The notes under the pieces were generated by a model, which saw nothing but the letters and a program-made list of their open reading frames with translations, was not told the DNA's origin and did not search any database. A DNA stretch of 22,239 bases from Acidobacteriota bacterium. Its GTDB lineage: Bacteria; Acidobacteriota; Terriglobia; Acidiferrales; UBA7541. Below are positions 15,618-22,239 of the stretch, one piece after another; within the stretch, counting starts at the first letter, position 1; each line of letters opens with the position of its first letter. The position numbers and the translations under genes are program-made. Where the stretch lies: positions 8,048 to 30,286 of the forward strand of contig PKWH01000083.1 in the NCBI GenBank assembly GCA_003131985.1, read 5' to 3'.

Positions 15618-16555
15618 GCGTCATTCAAGTGCAAACGCCTGGCCTGCTCACCACCGTGCAGGACCTCGGCCGTGAAGGTTTCGGCCCCTTAGGCGTTTCA
15701 CCCTCCGGGGCTGCCGATCCGATTTCGTTGCGCATAGGAAACCGGCTAGTCGCGAATCCAGAAGGCGCGGCTGGACTGGAGATGACGCTTCTCGGGGGAA
15801 CATTTTCATTTGCAGACGGCGCGATTCTGGCACTGACGGGCTCTGATTTCGGCGCGACTCTCGACGGCACAGTCGTCGATCCGTGGACGTCTATCGAAGT
15901 TCGGCCGGGCCAAACACTTAGCGTGGGTCCCGCACTTTCGGGAGCACGTTGTTATTTGTGCGTTCACGGTGGGACCGCTGTGAAGCCTTTTCTAGGTAGC
16001 GCATCGACTCACATATTAAGCGGGCTCGGCGGCTTCGAAGGCCGGCCGCTTCGGAAAGGAGACGTGCTGCACATCGGGTCCGCGACCGGCTCTTTCCGCG
16101 AACGAACCATCACTTCTCAGGCGCGAGACCGTTTAGCGCCCCGCCAGGCCTTGCGCGTCACTCCCGGCCCGCAATCGAGTTGGTTTTCCGAATCATCGCT
16201 GCGCTCTTTCTATGCCGCAACCTATCGCGTTGGCGAACAATCCAATCGCATGGGTCTTCGTCTGGAAGGCGCGCTGGTGACACAGAGTCCCGGCGGAGAG
16301 ATGATTACGGAAGGCGTCTCGCTGGGCGCGGTCCAAGTGACGCATGGAGGCCTGCCCATCATACTTTTTGTGGAACAACAGACTACAGGCGGCTATCCGA
16401 AGATCGCCAACGTGATCTCCGCGGATATCCATTGCGTGGGCCAGCTTCGTCCTCGCGACGAGATTCGTTTTGAGCAGGTCACGCTGGAAACCGCGCGATC
16501 TCTGCTGGTAGAACAGGAGAAACTGCTGGCATCTGCGGAGTTGATTCTGGAATGA
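15614..16555 (+). CDS. pxpC: 5-oxoprolinase subunit PxpC (KipA-like, CT_A_B domain)
   Basis: The 313-residue partner of PxpB, from the biotin-dependent carboxyltransferase-like CT_A_B family shared with urea carboxylase/allophanate hydrolase proteins. It begins with the typical VQTPGLLTTVQDLGREGFG and GVSPSGAADP, and later shows the VTPGPQ motif and EGVSLGAVQVTHGGLPIIL. The ATG at 15614 overlaps the pxpB stop and the TGA overlaps the pxpA ATG, so all three subunits are translationally coupled in order B-C-A. No frameshift or missing region. Confidence 0.94.
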   Translation: MSVIQVQTPGLLTTVQDLGREGFGPLGVSPSGAADPISLRIGNRLVANPEGAAGLEMTLLGGTFSFADGAILALTGSDFGATLDGTVVDPWTSIEVRPGQTLSVGPALSGARCYLCVHGGTAVKPFLGSASTHILSGLGGFEGRPLRKGDVLHIGSATGSFRERTITSQARDRLAPRQALRVTPGPQSSWFSESSLRSFYAATYRVGEQSNRMGLRLEGALVTQSPGGEMITEGVSLGAVQVTHGGLPIILFVEQQTTGGYPKIANVISADIHCVGQLRPRDEIRFEQVTLETARSLLVEQEKLLASAELILE

Positions 16556-17310
16556 AGCGCATGGATCTGAATTGCGATATGGGCGAGTTGGATGATGCCA
16601 TCATCGACGGTACTCAGGAATCGTTGATGCCCTCGCTCACGTCGGTCAACATCGCCTGCGGCGGACATGCAGGCGACGCCCAAACCATGAAAACGACGGT
16701 CGAGCAGGCGCTTCGTTGGAGGCTGGCAGTGGGGGCTCATCCTGGGTATCCGGATCGCGCCAATTTTGGCCGATTGGAGTTAAATCTGTCGGCCGAAGCA
16801 ATCGCCGATTCCGTGTTCGAGCAGGTGAAGGCGCTGGCTGAAATTGCTGCGGGTTGCAAAGCGGCTGTTACCCACGTGAAGCCACATGGCGCGCTTTACA
16901 ATCAAGCTGTAGGGAATCGCGTGCTGGCCGAAGCCATCGCAGAGGGAGTTGCTCGCTGGAACCGCGACGTCATCCTGGTCGGCTTGGCTGGTTCGCTAAT
17001 GCTCGACGTCTTTAGAGAAGCTGGCTTCCGCGTGGCTGCTGAGGCGTTTGCGGACCGCCGCTACGAGGCCGACGGAACCTTGCGATCGCGGAAGTTTGAC
17101 GACGCGCTGATCCGCGATCCCGCCGAAGCTGGCCGGCAAGCTTTGCAAATCGCGGAAGGCAACACCGTAATTGCCCGCGACGGGACCGAAGTGGTCGCCA
17201 ACGCGCAGACCATTTGCATTCACGGCGATACTCCGGGCGCATCGAAGATAGCCGCGGCGGTGGCGCAAACTCTACGGCAAGCCGGCGTCGAACTCAAAGC
17301 GCTGCACTAA
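16552..17310 (+). CDS. pxpA: 5-oxoprolinase subunit PxpA (LamB/YcsF family)
   Basis: The 252-residue hydrolase-fold subunit of 5-oxoprolinase. Signature motifs are DLNCDMGE (5-12), NIACGGHAGD (33-42), GAHPGYPDRANFGR (61-74), THVKPHGALYN (107-117) and ICIHGDTPGA near the end, with the acidic and histidine residues expected at the active site. The ATG at 16552 overlaps the pxpC stop (ATGA); ATG 16561 is a second possibility giving a start closer to the usual MDLN. It ends 19 bases before the convergent permease stop, and I see no strong terminator in that gap. Confidence 0.95.
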   Translation: MKRMDLNCDMGELDDAIIDGTQESLMPSLTSVNIACGGHAGDAQTMKTTVEQALRWRLAVGAHPGYPDRANFGRLELNLSAEAIADSVFEQVKALAEIAAGCKAAVTHVKPHGALYNQAVGNRVLAEAIAEGVARWNRDVILVGLAGSLMLDVFREAGFRVAAEAFADRRYEADGTLRSRKFDDALIRDPAEAGRQALQIAEGNTVIARDGTEVVANAQTICIHGDTPGASKIAAAVAQTLRQAGVELKALH

Positions 17311-17329
17311 ACGAAAAACAACGGCGCTT

Positions 17330-18868
17330 TTACCTCTCCCGCTCGTTCCGTCTTCGCGCTTTTTGTGATTTTTGCCAGAGCCAGTAAACCGGCACCCCCG
17401 ACAAAATGATCGCCAATCCCGGCCAGGTGTACTGCGGCTTGTAACGCAGCAATTGGACTTCGATAAACGAAGCGATCAAGAGATACAAGCCGGGCAGAAC
17501 TGGATAGCCGAAGACTCGATAGGGTCGCTCCATGTGCGGCCGCCGGAAGCGCAGGATGAAGAGACCCAGAACCGTCAGGATGTAAAACATCACCACAGCG
17601 AAGACCAGAAATTCGAGCAACTGTCCGTACGTTCCCGAAAGGCACAAGACGCAGGCCCAAACGCATTGAACCCACAGCGCCACCCAAGGAGTATTGTGCC
17701 GGTTCACCGCGCCGACACTTTTGAAAAACAGACCATCCTTGGCCATCGCGTAGTAAACGCGAGCGCCCGATAGAATCAGGCCGTTGTTGCAACCAAACGT
17801 GGAAATCATCACCGCGATCGCGACTAGAGCAGCTCCGCTCGATCCAACGATCGCCTCGGCCACGGCCGTGCCCACGCGATCCCCATCTGCAAACTGAATT
17901 CCCCGTCCGAGAATAGACCCTGCGCCGGCCGTGCCAGCCAGCGGCAGCACCTTCAAATAAGCAAAATTCGCTAGAACGTAGAGCAGCGTCACAATCCCGG
18001 TACCTAATGCCAAGGCAAGCGGCAAGTTACGCTTCGGTTCTTTTACCTCGGCTGCGACGTAGGTGACGTTGGTCCACGCGCTGGACGAAAACAGTGCACC
18101 CACCATAGCCAGCCCGACTAACGTCAAAGTATTGACCCAGACAGTCTGTTGGCCGCCCTGATAAGCGTGCAGCTCAAACAGGTTCGCGTTCCGCCAAAAA
18201 TCCGTGAAATTGGCATTGCGCGCCGCTTGCGTGGCGAACGCAAAACCCAGCAGCGTCAATCCTGCCAGTGCAGCGATTTTTGCAGTCGTGAAAATATTCT
18301 GCACCACGGCGCCGATGCGCAGGCCGCGAGTGCTGATCCAAGTGAGAAAAATAATCGAGGAAATAGCCAGCAGGTTTTGCGTGTTCAGCCCAACGTTGTA
18401 CGGGCCCAGCGAACCGAACCACGTTGCATAAGGCCCGAGCTCACCCAACTTCAAAATCCACTTGGAAGACGAGAGCCACGGGAATAGTACGCCCGTGAAG
18501 TTTGCGAAAGCGATCGCCACTGCGGCAATTGTTGCCGTTTGGATCACGAGCAGCGTGGCCCAACCGTACAGAAAGCCCCACATGCGCCCGAGTGATTCGC
18601 GCAAAAAAATGTATTCGCCGCCCGCAAGCGGCATCGCGGCGGCAAGCTCTGCGTAGCAAAGCGCCGCCATGATCGTCATTAATCCGGTGGCCAGCCAGAC
18701 AACCAAGAGCAAGCCTGGGCTGCCGACTTGCCGAGCGATGCCCGCCGAAACGATAAATATTCCCGAGCCAATCATCGAACCTGCGACGATCATGCTCGCG
18801 TCGATCAGGCCAAGACTCTTGGCCAGCCCGGGAGTTGCAACCCGCGACGCCTGGTTTTCTTCAGGCAT
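17330..18868 (-). CDS. APC superfamily amino-acid permease
   Basis: Polytopic inner-membrane transporter of 512 residues with about twelve to thirteen hydrophobic segments. The first helix has the APC signature GSMIGSGIF (30-38), the unwound substrate-binding stretch, followed by ALCYAELAAAMPLAGGEYIFL, in the LAT/ASC-like branch of amino-acid and polyamine carriers. Substrate cannot be read from sequence. It converges on pxpBCA, so a link with 5-oxoproline, glutamate or peptide breakdown products is possible but only inferred. I chose ATG 18868 because GAGGAG lies about nine bases upstream; GTG 18877 directly abuts that site. Confidence 0.92.
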   Translation of the reverse strand: MPEENQASRVATPGLAKSLGLIDASMIVAGSMIGSGIFIVSAGIARQVGSPGLLLVVWLATGLMTIMAALCYAELAAAMPLAGGEYIFLRESLGRMWGFLYGWATLLVIQTATIAAVAIAFANFTGVLFPWLSSSKWILKLGELGPYATWFGSLGPYNVGLNTQNLLAISSIIFLTWISTRGLRIGAVVQNIFTTAKIAALAGLTLLGFAFATQAARNANFTDFWRNANLFELHAYQGGQQTVWVNTLTLVGLAMVGALFSSSAWTNVTYVAAEVKEPKRNLPLALALGTGIVTLLYVLANFAYLKVLPLAGTAGAGSILGRGIQFADGDRVGTAVAEAIVGSSGAALVAIAVMISTFGCNNGLILSGARVYYAMAKDGLFFKSVGAVNRHNTPWVALWVQCVWACVLCLSGTYGQLLEFLVFAVVMFYILTVLGLFILRFRRPHMERPYRVFGYPVLPGLYLLIASFIEVQLLRYKPQYTWPGLAIILSGVPVYWLWQKSQKARRRNERER

Positions 18869-19165
18869 GTACCGCACTCCTCAACCCTGTGCCGCTCATT
18901 CGGCGCGCGCAAGCATATCAGTGAACTGTTGGGGATTTAGGCGTCCGTTCAAGAAAGGGAAGGCAGACCGCGACGTTACGAATCCCGTGCCAAGTTGAAC
19001 CACTGTCCACGTCGCCGTTGCAGGACAAGCACCCAGTGGAACCAACGCAGTTGTGCGAACGCAGTCCGAAACGCTAAAATTGCAACAGTTATCAGTCAAA
19101 ACCGGTTTGGCCACCCCCTTCCCGTCAAACCTTTGTTTCGAAACCTAATATGAGAGCGCAGGGCT

Positions 19166-19690
19166 ATGCCCAATAGTCTCGAAAAGCCGGTCGCGAGTTC
19201 TTCCTCCGTGGCCCCGGACGAGCGACGCGTTTACCCGCGCTATTCCTTGAGCGCTGACGCAGAGATCGTTGAATCGAAAAGCCGCACGAAAATGAGCGCG
19301 CGAGTCAGCGACCTTAGCCGTTCGGGCTGCTATGTCGAAATGATGAGTCCGTTTCCGCAGGGCTCCCAACTGAAAATGCGCATCATGAAAAGTAAAACAC
19401 CATTTCTGGCGCAGGCCGCCGTCGCTTACGCTACAGAAGGGATGGGGATGGGGGTTAGATTTAAGGAGCTTGAGCCGGAGCAAATTCCCATCCTTGAGAA
19501 ATGGCTCAGCGAGTTGAGCGGCGCGTCCGTGCCCGACGATGAATCTTCCGAGGAAAGTCTGGAGACTCTCGCGGAAACATCCCGCAACGAATCATCCTAT
19601 GTCTTGAACGAAGTCATTATCGCTCTAATGCGCAAAGGCATCCTGACCGACGGAGAAGGCAAGGCCATGCTGCATAAACTTGCACATTAG
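19166..19690 (+). CDS. PilZ domain protein (c-di-GMP effector candidate)
   Basis: Cytoplasmic protein of 174 residues. The PilZ domain (about 19-115) keeps both c-di-GMP binding motifs: RVYPR (Arg21, Arg25) and DLSRSG (49-54), and ends with GMGVRF. After an acidic linker (DDESSEE region) comes a short helical tail (about 148-174, VLNEVIIALMRKGILTDGEG), a pattern found at the ends of several acidobacterial regulators but without a known role. No output enzyme domain is present, so it probably acts through a partner. The upstream site is weak (GCAGGG). It stands alone between two minus-strand genes. Exopolysaccharide and pili are common PilZ targets, but the link with the EPS locus here is only a guess. 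Confidence 0.88.
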   Translation: MPNSLEKPVASSSSVAPDERRVYPRYSLSADAEIVESKSRTKMSARVSDLSRSGCYVEMMSPFPQGSQLKMRIMKSKTPFLAQAAVAYATEGMGMGVRFKELEPEQIPILEKWLSELSGASVPDDESSEESLETLAETSRNESSYVLNEVIIALMRKGILTDGEGKAMLHKLAH

Positions 19691-19785
19691 CCGGCGATTC
19701 CCGCCGCTGCCGGAATTCCCACCTCAACTTGCTGCCTCTCAGGTCGATCGGTTTGCTGCCGTGCCCGGATTTCGTTCCCATCGAA

Positions 19786-20976
19786 CTAGTCGGCACCCGC
19801 CGCTACTGCCTTTCGCGAAGCTCGTTCCTCGTTCAATCGTTCGAGACCTTCGAGCAAATCCGCTACTAAATCTTTCGCGTTTTCGCACCCGGGCGAAAGA
19901 CGGATGAGCGTATCCAACAATCCCAACTCGGCGCGCGCTTCCGCCGGAATTGAAGCGTGTGTCATTGTCGCTGGATGGCACACCAGCGCCTTCACGCCCC
20001 CCAGGCTCTCGCCCAGCGTGAAATATTTACGCGAAGAAACGAACGCCACAACTTCGTCCAGCGTCCCATCCAGCTCGAACGAAACCATCCCTCCGAATCC
20101 GCTCATCTGCCGCCGTGCGATTTCATGGCCGGGATGATCGCTGAGCCCGGGAAAATAAACGCGCTGAACCAACGGATGCTCCTTCAGCGCATTCGCGATG
20201 GCGATGGCGTTTGCTTCATGCCGCTGCATTCTCAATTCGAGGGTCTTCAGCCCGCGCAGCGTCAGCCAGCAATCGAAAGGGGAGGGAACCGCGCCAGTTG
20301 CGTTCTGCAAAAACTTAATCGGCTCGAAAATCGCGGAATCTTTGGCCAGCGCGGCGCCTTGAATCGTGTCCGAGTGGCCGCCAAGATATTTTGTCACGCT
20401 GTGGACGACGATATCTGCGCCCAGCTCGAAGGGCTGCTGGAAATACGGAGTGGCAAAGGTGTTGTCAACCACCATCAGCGCGCCCCGCGTGTGCGCGATT
20501 CCGCAGATTGCGGCGATGTCGTACACCAATAAGCGCGGGTTCGTCGGCGTCTCAATCCACACGAGTCGCGTGCGCTCGCTGATCGCTTTTTCAAGCCTCG
20601 TCAGGTCGGCGGCGTCGAGTTGCGTTACCGTCACTCCGAGCGGCTGAAAAACCTTGTTGAGAATCCGGTAAGTCCCGCCATAAACATCCAGCGAGATCAC
20701 GATCTCGTCACCGGGCCGCAAATACGCCTGCAGCACTGCATTTTCCGCGGCCAGTCCCGAAGCGAACAGCGCCGCGTGCGAGACGCCTTCGAGTTCCGCC
20801 AGCACTGTTTCGAGCCTCGCGCGCGTGGGATTGTTCGTCCGCGAGTAATTGAAACCCTTGTCATGCCCTGGCGACTCTTGTTCGTAGGTGGAAGTTTGAA
20901 AAATCGGCGCAATCAGCGAGCCGGTTTCTGGTTCGGAGGGCTGCCCTGCGTGAATCGTTTTGGTTGCAAATTCCAT
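19786..20976 (-). CDS. metB: Cystathionine gamma-synthase/lyase family PLP enzyme (MetB-type)
   Basis: Cys/Met-metabolism PLP enzyme of 396 residues, standard length. Visible are the tetramer/cofactor motif YSRTNNPT (44-51), the phosphate loop FASGLAA (71-77), Asp171 in VVDNTFATPYFQ, and Lys196 in HSVTKYLGGHSD, the Schiff-base lysine. Synthase, lyase and O-acylhomoserine sulfhydrylase forms cannot be separated by motif alone. The SAM riboswitch and the aspartokinase upstream favour a biosynthetic role in methionine synthesis (cystathionine or homocysteine formation). I chose ATG 20976 because AAGGAG lies six bases upstream; the frame extends to 20994. It lies 83 bases after the aspartokinase stop on the same strand. 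Confidence 0.9.
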   Translation of the reverse strand: MEFATKTIHAGQPSEPETGSLIAPIFQTSTYEQESPGHDKGFNYSRTNNPTRARLETVLAELEGVSHAALFASGLAAENAVLQAYLRPGDEIVISLDVYGGTYRILNKVFQPLGVTVTQLDAADLTRLEKAISERTRLVWIETPTNPRLLVYDIAAICGIAHTRGALMVVDNTFATPYFQQPFELGADIVVHSVTKYLGGHSDTIQGAALAKDSAIFEPIKFLQNATGAVPSPFDCWLTLRGLKTLELRMQRHEANAIAIANALKEHPLVQRVYFPGLSDHPGHEIARRQMSGFGGMVSFELDGTLDEVVAFVSSRKYFTLGESLGGVKALVCHPATMTHASIPAEARAELGLLDTLIRLSPGCENAKDLVADLLEGLERLNEERASRKAVAAGAD

Positions 20977-21059
20977 TTTCTGCTCCTTTTCCATCCATTG
21001 GTTTTTAAAATGTTCCGGCAGACTTCCACCTCAAGTGCGTTTCGAAAATCGCAAATCTC

Positions 21060-21884
21060 CTACGCGACCTCCACCGCTGACGGAATCGCAGTCGTCCAAG
21101 TCCCGCTTGTCTCCCCGCTCACAATGCGGCTGAGCGGCCCTGTCTCTACTAAACTCCGAATCACGAGAGGAAGCCCGCAACGCGCTGCGGCTTCAATTGC
21201 GTTCCGCTGCACTAGGTCGCAACCGCCATCCGCGAATTCGAGCGCTTGCTCGAACGTGAGCCGCGGGATAGGGCGCGCATCCGGGTTCTGGTGCGGATCG
21301 CTGGAAAAATATCCCGGCACGTCTTTGACGAGTTCGCACCGGCAAGCTTGCAGACCTTTCGCCAGCAGAACCGCCGTCAGGTCCGAACCGCCGCGTCCGA
21401 GCGACGCGATCGTGTCCTGACGGTCGATTGCAAAAAATCCGGGGACTATCGCGACTCGACATTTCGCAAGGGCACCGCAGAGCCGCTCCGGAGTGAACTG
21501 CACGCCTCCCGAGAAATGCGCGTCTTCGCTTCCGCTCGTGGAAAGCTTCAATCCGGCCTGATGAATATTCAGGGGAACGGCCCGCACGCCAAGCGCTTGC
21601 AATTCCAACGCGAGAATAGCCGCCGAACGGATTTCTCCCGTGGACCACAGAAGATCCAGCGTTGCTGCCAGCGGCTCGCGAACAATTTTTCGCGCCGCAC
21701 GCTCGAGTTTGTTTGTCACGCCTTCCTGCGCCGAAACCACGACTACCAGACGTTCATCCGGATCGGCGCGCTGCCGGTTGCGCACAAAAATGGCCGCCCG
21801 TTTGTAAGCCTTCGGGTTGACTAGTATTGAGCCGCCCAACTTGATCACAACAATTCGTTCATTCCACGACGGACTGCCCGGCAT
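21060..21884 (-). CDS. Aspartokinase-like amino acid kinase without ACT domains
   Basis: Protein of 274 residues consisting only of an amino acid kinase fold. Aspartokinase-like motifs are VVIKLGGS (12-19), VVVVSAQEGVTNKL (47-60), STGE (81-84), LGRGGSDLTA (162-171) and KDVPGYFSSDP (187-197). It would phosphorylate aspartate, the first step to homoserine and methionine. Two things are odd: the two C-terminal ACT domains that bind feedback inhibitors are absent (usual length is 400 or more), and the usual Thr of TDVxG is Lys187. I chose ATG 21884 with GGGAG nine bases upstream; the frame is open to 22007, but the added residues look like leader. The SAM riboswitch lies upstream on the same strand. 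A different amino acid kinase is possible. Confidence 0.82.
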   Translation of the reverse strand: MPGSPSWNERIVVIKLGGSILVNPKAYKRAAIFVRNRQRADPDERLVVVVSAQEGVTNKLERAARKIVREPLAATLDLLWSTGEIRSAAILALELQALGVRAVPLNIHQAGLKLSTSGSEDAHFSGGVQFTPERLCGALAKCRVAIVPGFFAIDRQDTIASLGRGGSDLTAVLLAKGLQACRCELVKDVPGYFSSDPHQNPDARPIPRLTFEQALEFADGGCDLVQRNAIEAAARCGLPLVIRSLVETGPLSRIVSGETSGTWTTAIPSAVEVA

Positions 21885-21902
21885 AAGAGGTTCTCCCGAT
21901 AC

Positions 21903-21919
21903 GGCGGATAAAATCCGCC
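21903..21919 (-). promoter_or_regulatory. Hairpin just upstream of the aspartokinase ribosome binding site
   Basis: GGCGGAT (21903-21909) and ATCCGCC (21913-21919) form a perfect 7-bp stem with a 3-base loop, on the minus-strand transcript about five bases before the GGGAG at 21893-21897. It could help control access to the start, possibly as part of the riboswitch output. Confidence 0.4.
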
Positions 21920-22075
21920 TCTGCGCCGCAAGGTCTCGGGGACAGTTCCGCACCAAATAGCGATGCAGCACCGCCCGCGCGAGCGCGCGATGCGCTGCGA
22001 TGGGCATACCGGCAGATCCGCATACGCGGACGCCGAGCCTGGTTTAACTTCAATTTGGGAGTTGAATCTTCAATC

Positions 22076-22091
22076 GACCGGGGTTCCGGTC
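22076..22091 (-). promoter_or_regulatory. Hairpin directly after the SAM aptamer
   Basis: GACCGG and CCGGTC (22086-22091 and 22076-22081) pair perfectly around a four-base loop, starting ten bases after the aptamer closing stem on the minus-strand transcript. A short TTGAA-GA-TTCAA stem follows. There is no T-run, so a classical intrinsic terminator is not evident. It is the best candidate for the first part of the expression platform. Confidence 0.45.
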
Positions 22092-22101
22092 AGTCGAGGA
22101 T

Positions 22102-22198
22102 CTTATCTCTCCCCACTTGGGCAGGAATTAGCACCTTGGCATTTGCACCAGGTTGCTGTGGCTTCAACGGGCCTGTCCCCTCAGCCACTCTTGATAAG
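22102..22198 (-). promoter_or_regulatory. SAM-I (S-box) riboswitch aptamer
   Basis: The minus-strand RNA shows the S-box consensus in order: P1 CTTATC pairing with GATAAG (22193-22198 with 22102-22107), then CAAGAG, GGCTGAGGGGACAGGCCC, GTTGAAGCC, CAGCAACC, a P3 arm TGGTGCAAATGCCA, AGGTGCTAATTCCTGC, and the closing GAGAGATAAG. All core SAM-contacting segments are present. It binds S-adenosylmethionine and normally lowers expression of downstream methionine genes, here the aspartokinase-like gene and metB. The leader from aptamer to ATG is about 218 bases, long for a simple terminator platform. Confidence 0.97.
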
Positions 22199-22223
22199 CG
22201 CTGCTGGTTAAAGCAGCGAATGC

Positions 22224-22232
22224 AGAATAGCA
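22224..22232 (-). promoter_or_regulatory. Possible extended -10 promoter for the SAM riboswitch operon
   Basis: TGCTATTCT on the minus strand fits an extended -10 (TGnTATnnT). Transcription would start near 22217, about 20 bases before the aptamer P1. The -35 would lie beyond the right edge and cannot be seen. A small inverted repeat CGCTGC/GCAGCG (22199-22204, 22213-22218) lies between it and P1. Confidence 0.35.
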
Positions 22233-22239
22233 AAATCGG

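Noticed and set aside
17311..17329. Bidirectional terminator between pxpA and the convergent permease
   Set aside because: The 19-base gap has A-rich and T-rich ends but no stem-forming arms of useful length.
18896..19114. Possible 72-residue minus-strand protein starting at GTG, between the permease and PilZ genes
   Set aside because: The purine-rich stretch directly abuts the GTG, leaving no spacing; there is no recognisable family and the composition is not distinctive. It could be a small gene, but I cannot support it.
19691..19785. Terminator between the convergent PilZ and metB genes
   Set aside because: Only a weak CGGCG/CGCCG stem near 19693-19707 with no T-run; not enough to call.
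21859..22053. 64-residue minus-strand frame in the SAM riboswitch leader
   Set aside because: It overlaps the aspartokinase start in another frame, has no ribosome binding site and reads as Arg/Ala-rich low-information sequence.

Overview
The window looks like chromosomal DNA of moderately high G+C from a soil-type member of the Acidobacteriota (Terriglobia/Acidobacteriales-like). This is inferred from family resemblance, not from a marker gene. The supporting features are a membrane Ser/Thr kinase with TolB-like and TPR output, a short PilZ-like protein ending in a PxFWG-type tail, a PEP-CTERM surface protein, a Lys/Pro/Glu-repeat secreted protein with a Tyr/Gly-rich tail domain, and the small membrane proteins DUF3309 and Thivi_2564.

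Positions 1-8850 (minus strand) hold an exopolysaccharide locus read right to left. The order is a Wza-like export protein, a Wzc-like tyrosine autokinase, an O-antigen ligase/polymerase-type membrane protein, a PglC-like phosphoglycosyl transferase, a PglD-like acetyltransferase, a PglE-like aminotransferase, and the N-terminal membrane part of a CapD/PglF-like nucleotide-sugar dehydratase that runs off the left edge. Almost every junction overlaps (ATGA, GTGA or TGATG), so this is a translationally coupled operon. The last four genes match the order of steps for making a diacetamido-trideoxy sugar (bacillosamine type) and loading it on undecaprenyl phosphate. A promoter with a perfect TTGACA -35 lies about 180 bases upstream. 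Just upstream of the operon sits a same-strand PEP-CTERM protein gene with its own TTGACA promoter, separated from the operon by a long stem-loop.

Positions 9012-14600 are a mixed region. It has a PilZ-like small protein (minus), a 915-residue Ser/Thr protein kinase (plus), tRNA-Ser(GGA), and four small minus-strand genes, each with its own strong Shine-Dalgarno: a coiled-coil hypothetical, DUF3309, a secreted Lys/Pro/Glu-repeat protein, and Thivi_2564.

Positions 14931-17310 (plus) are pxpB-pxpC-pxpA, the ATP-dependent 5-oxoprolinase, with ATGA overlaps. An APC-type amino-acid permease converges on it with a 19-base gap. A PilZ protein with intact c-di-GMP-binding motifs follows at 19166-19690.

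Positions 19786-22239 (minus) are a methionine-pathway operon: a clear SAM-I (S-box) riboswitch, then an aspartokinase-like protein that has only the catalytic domain (no ACT domains), then a cystathionine gamma-synthase/lyase-type PLP enzyme. Here end-product control by S-adenosylmethionine appears to act on the mRNA instead of on the kinase. I saw no CRISPR array, insertion sequence, phage or defence system.
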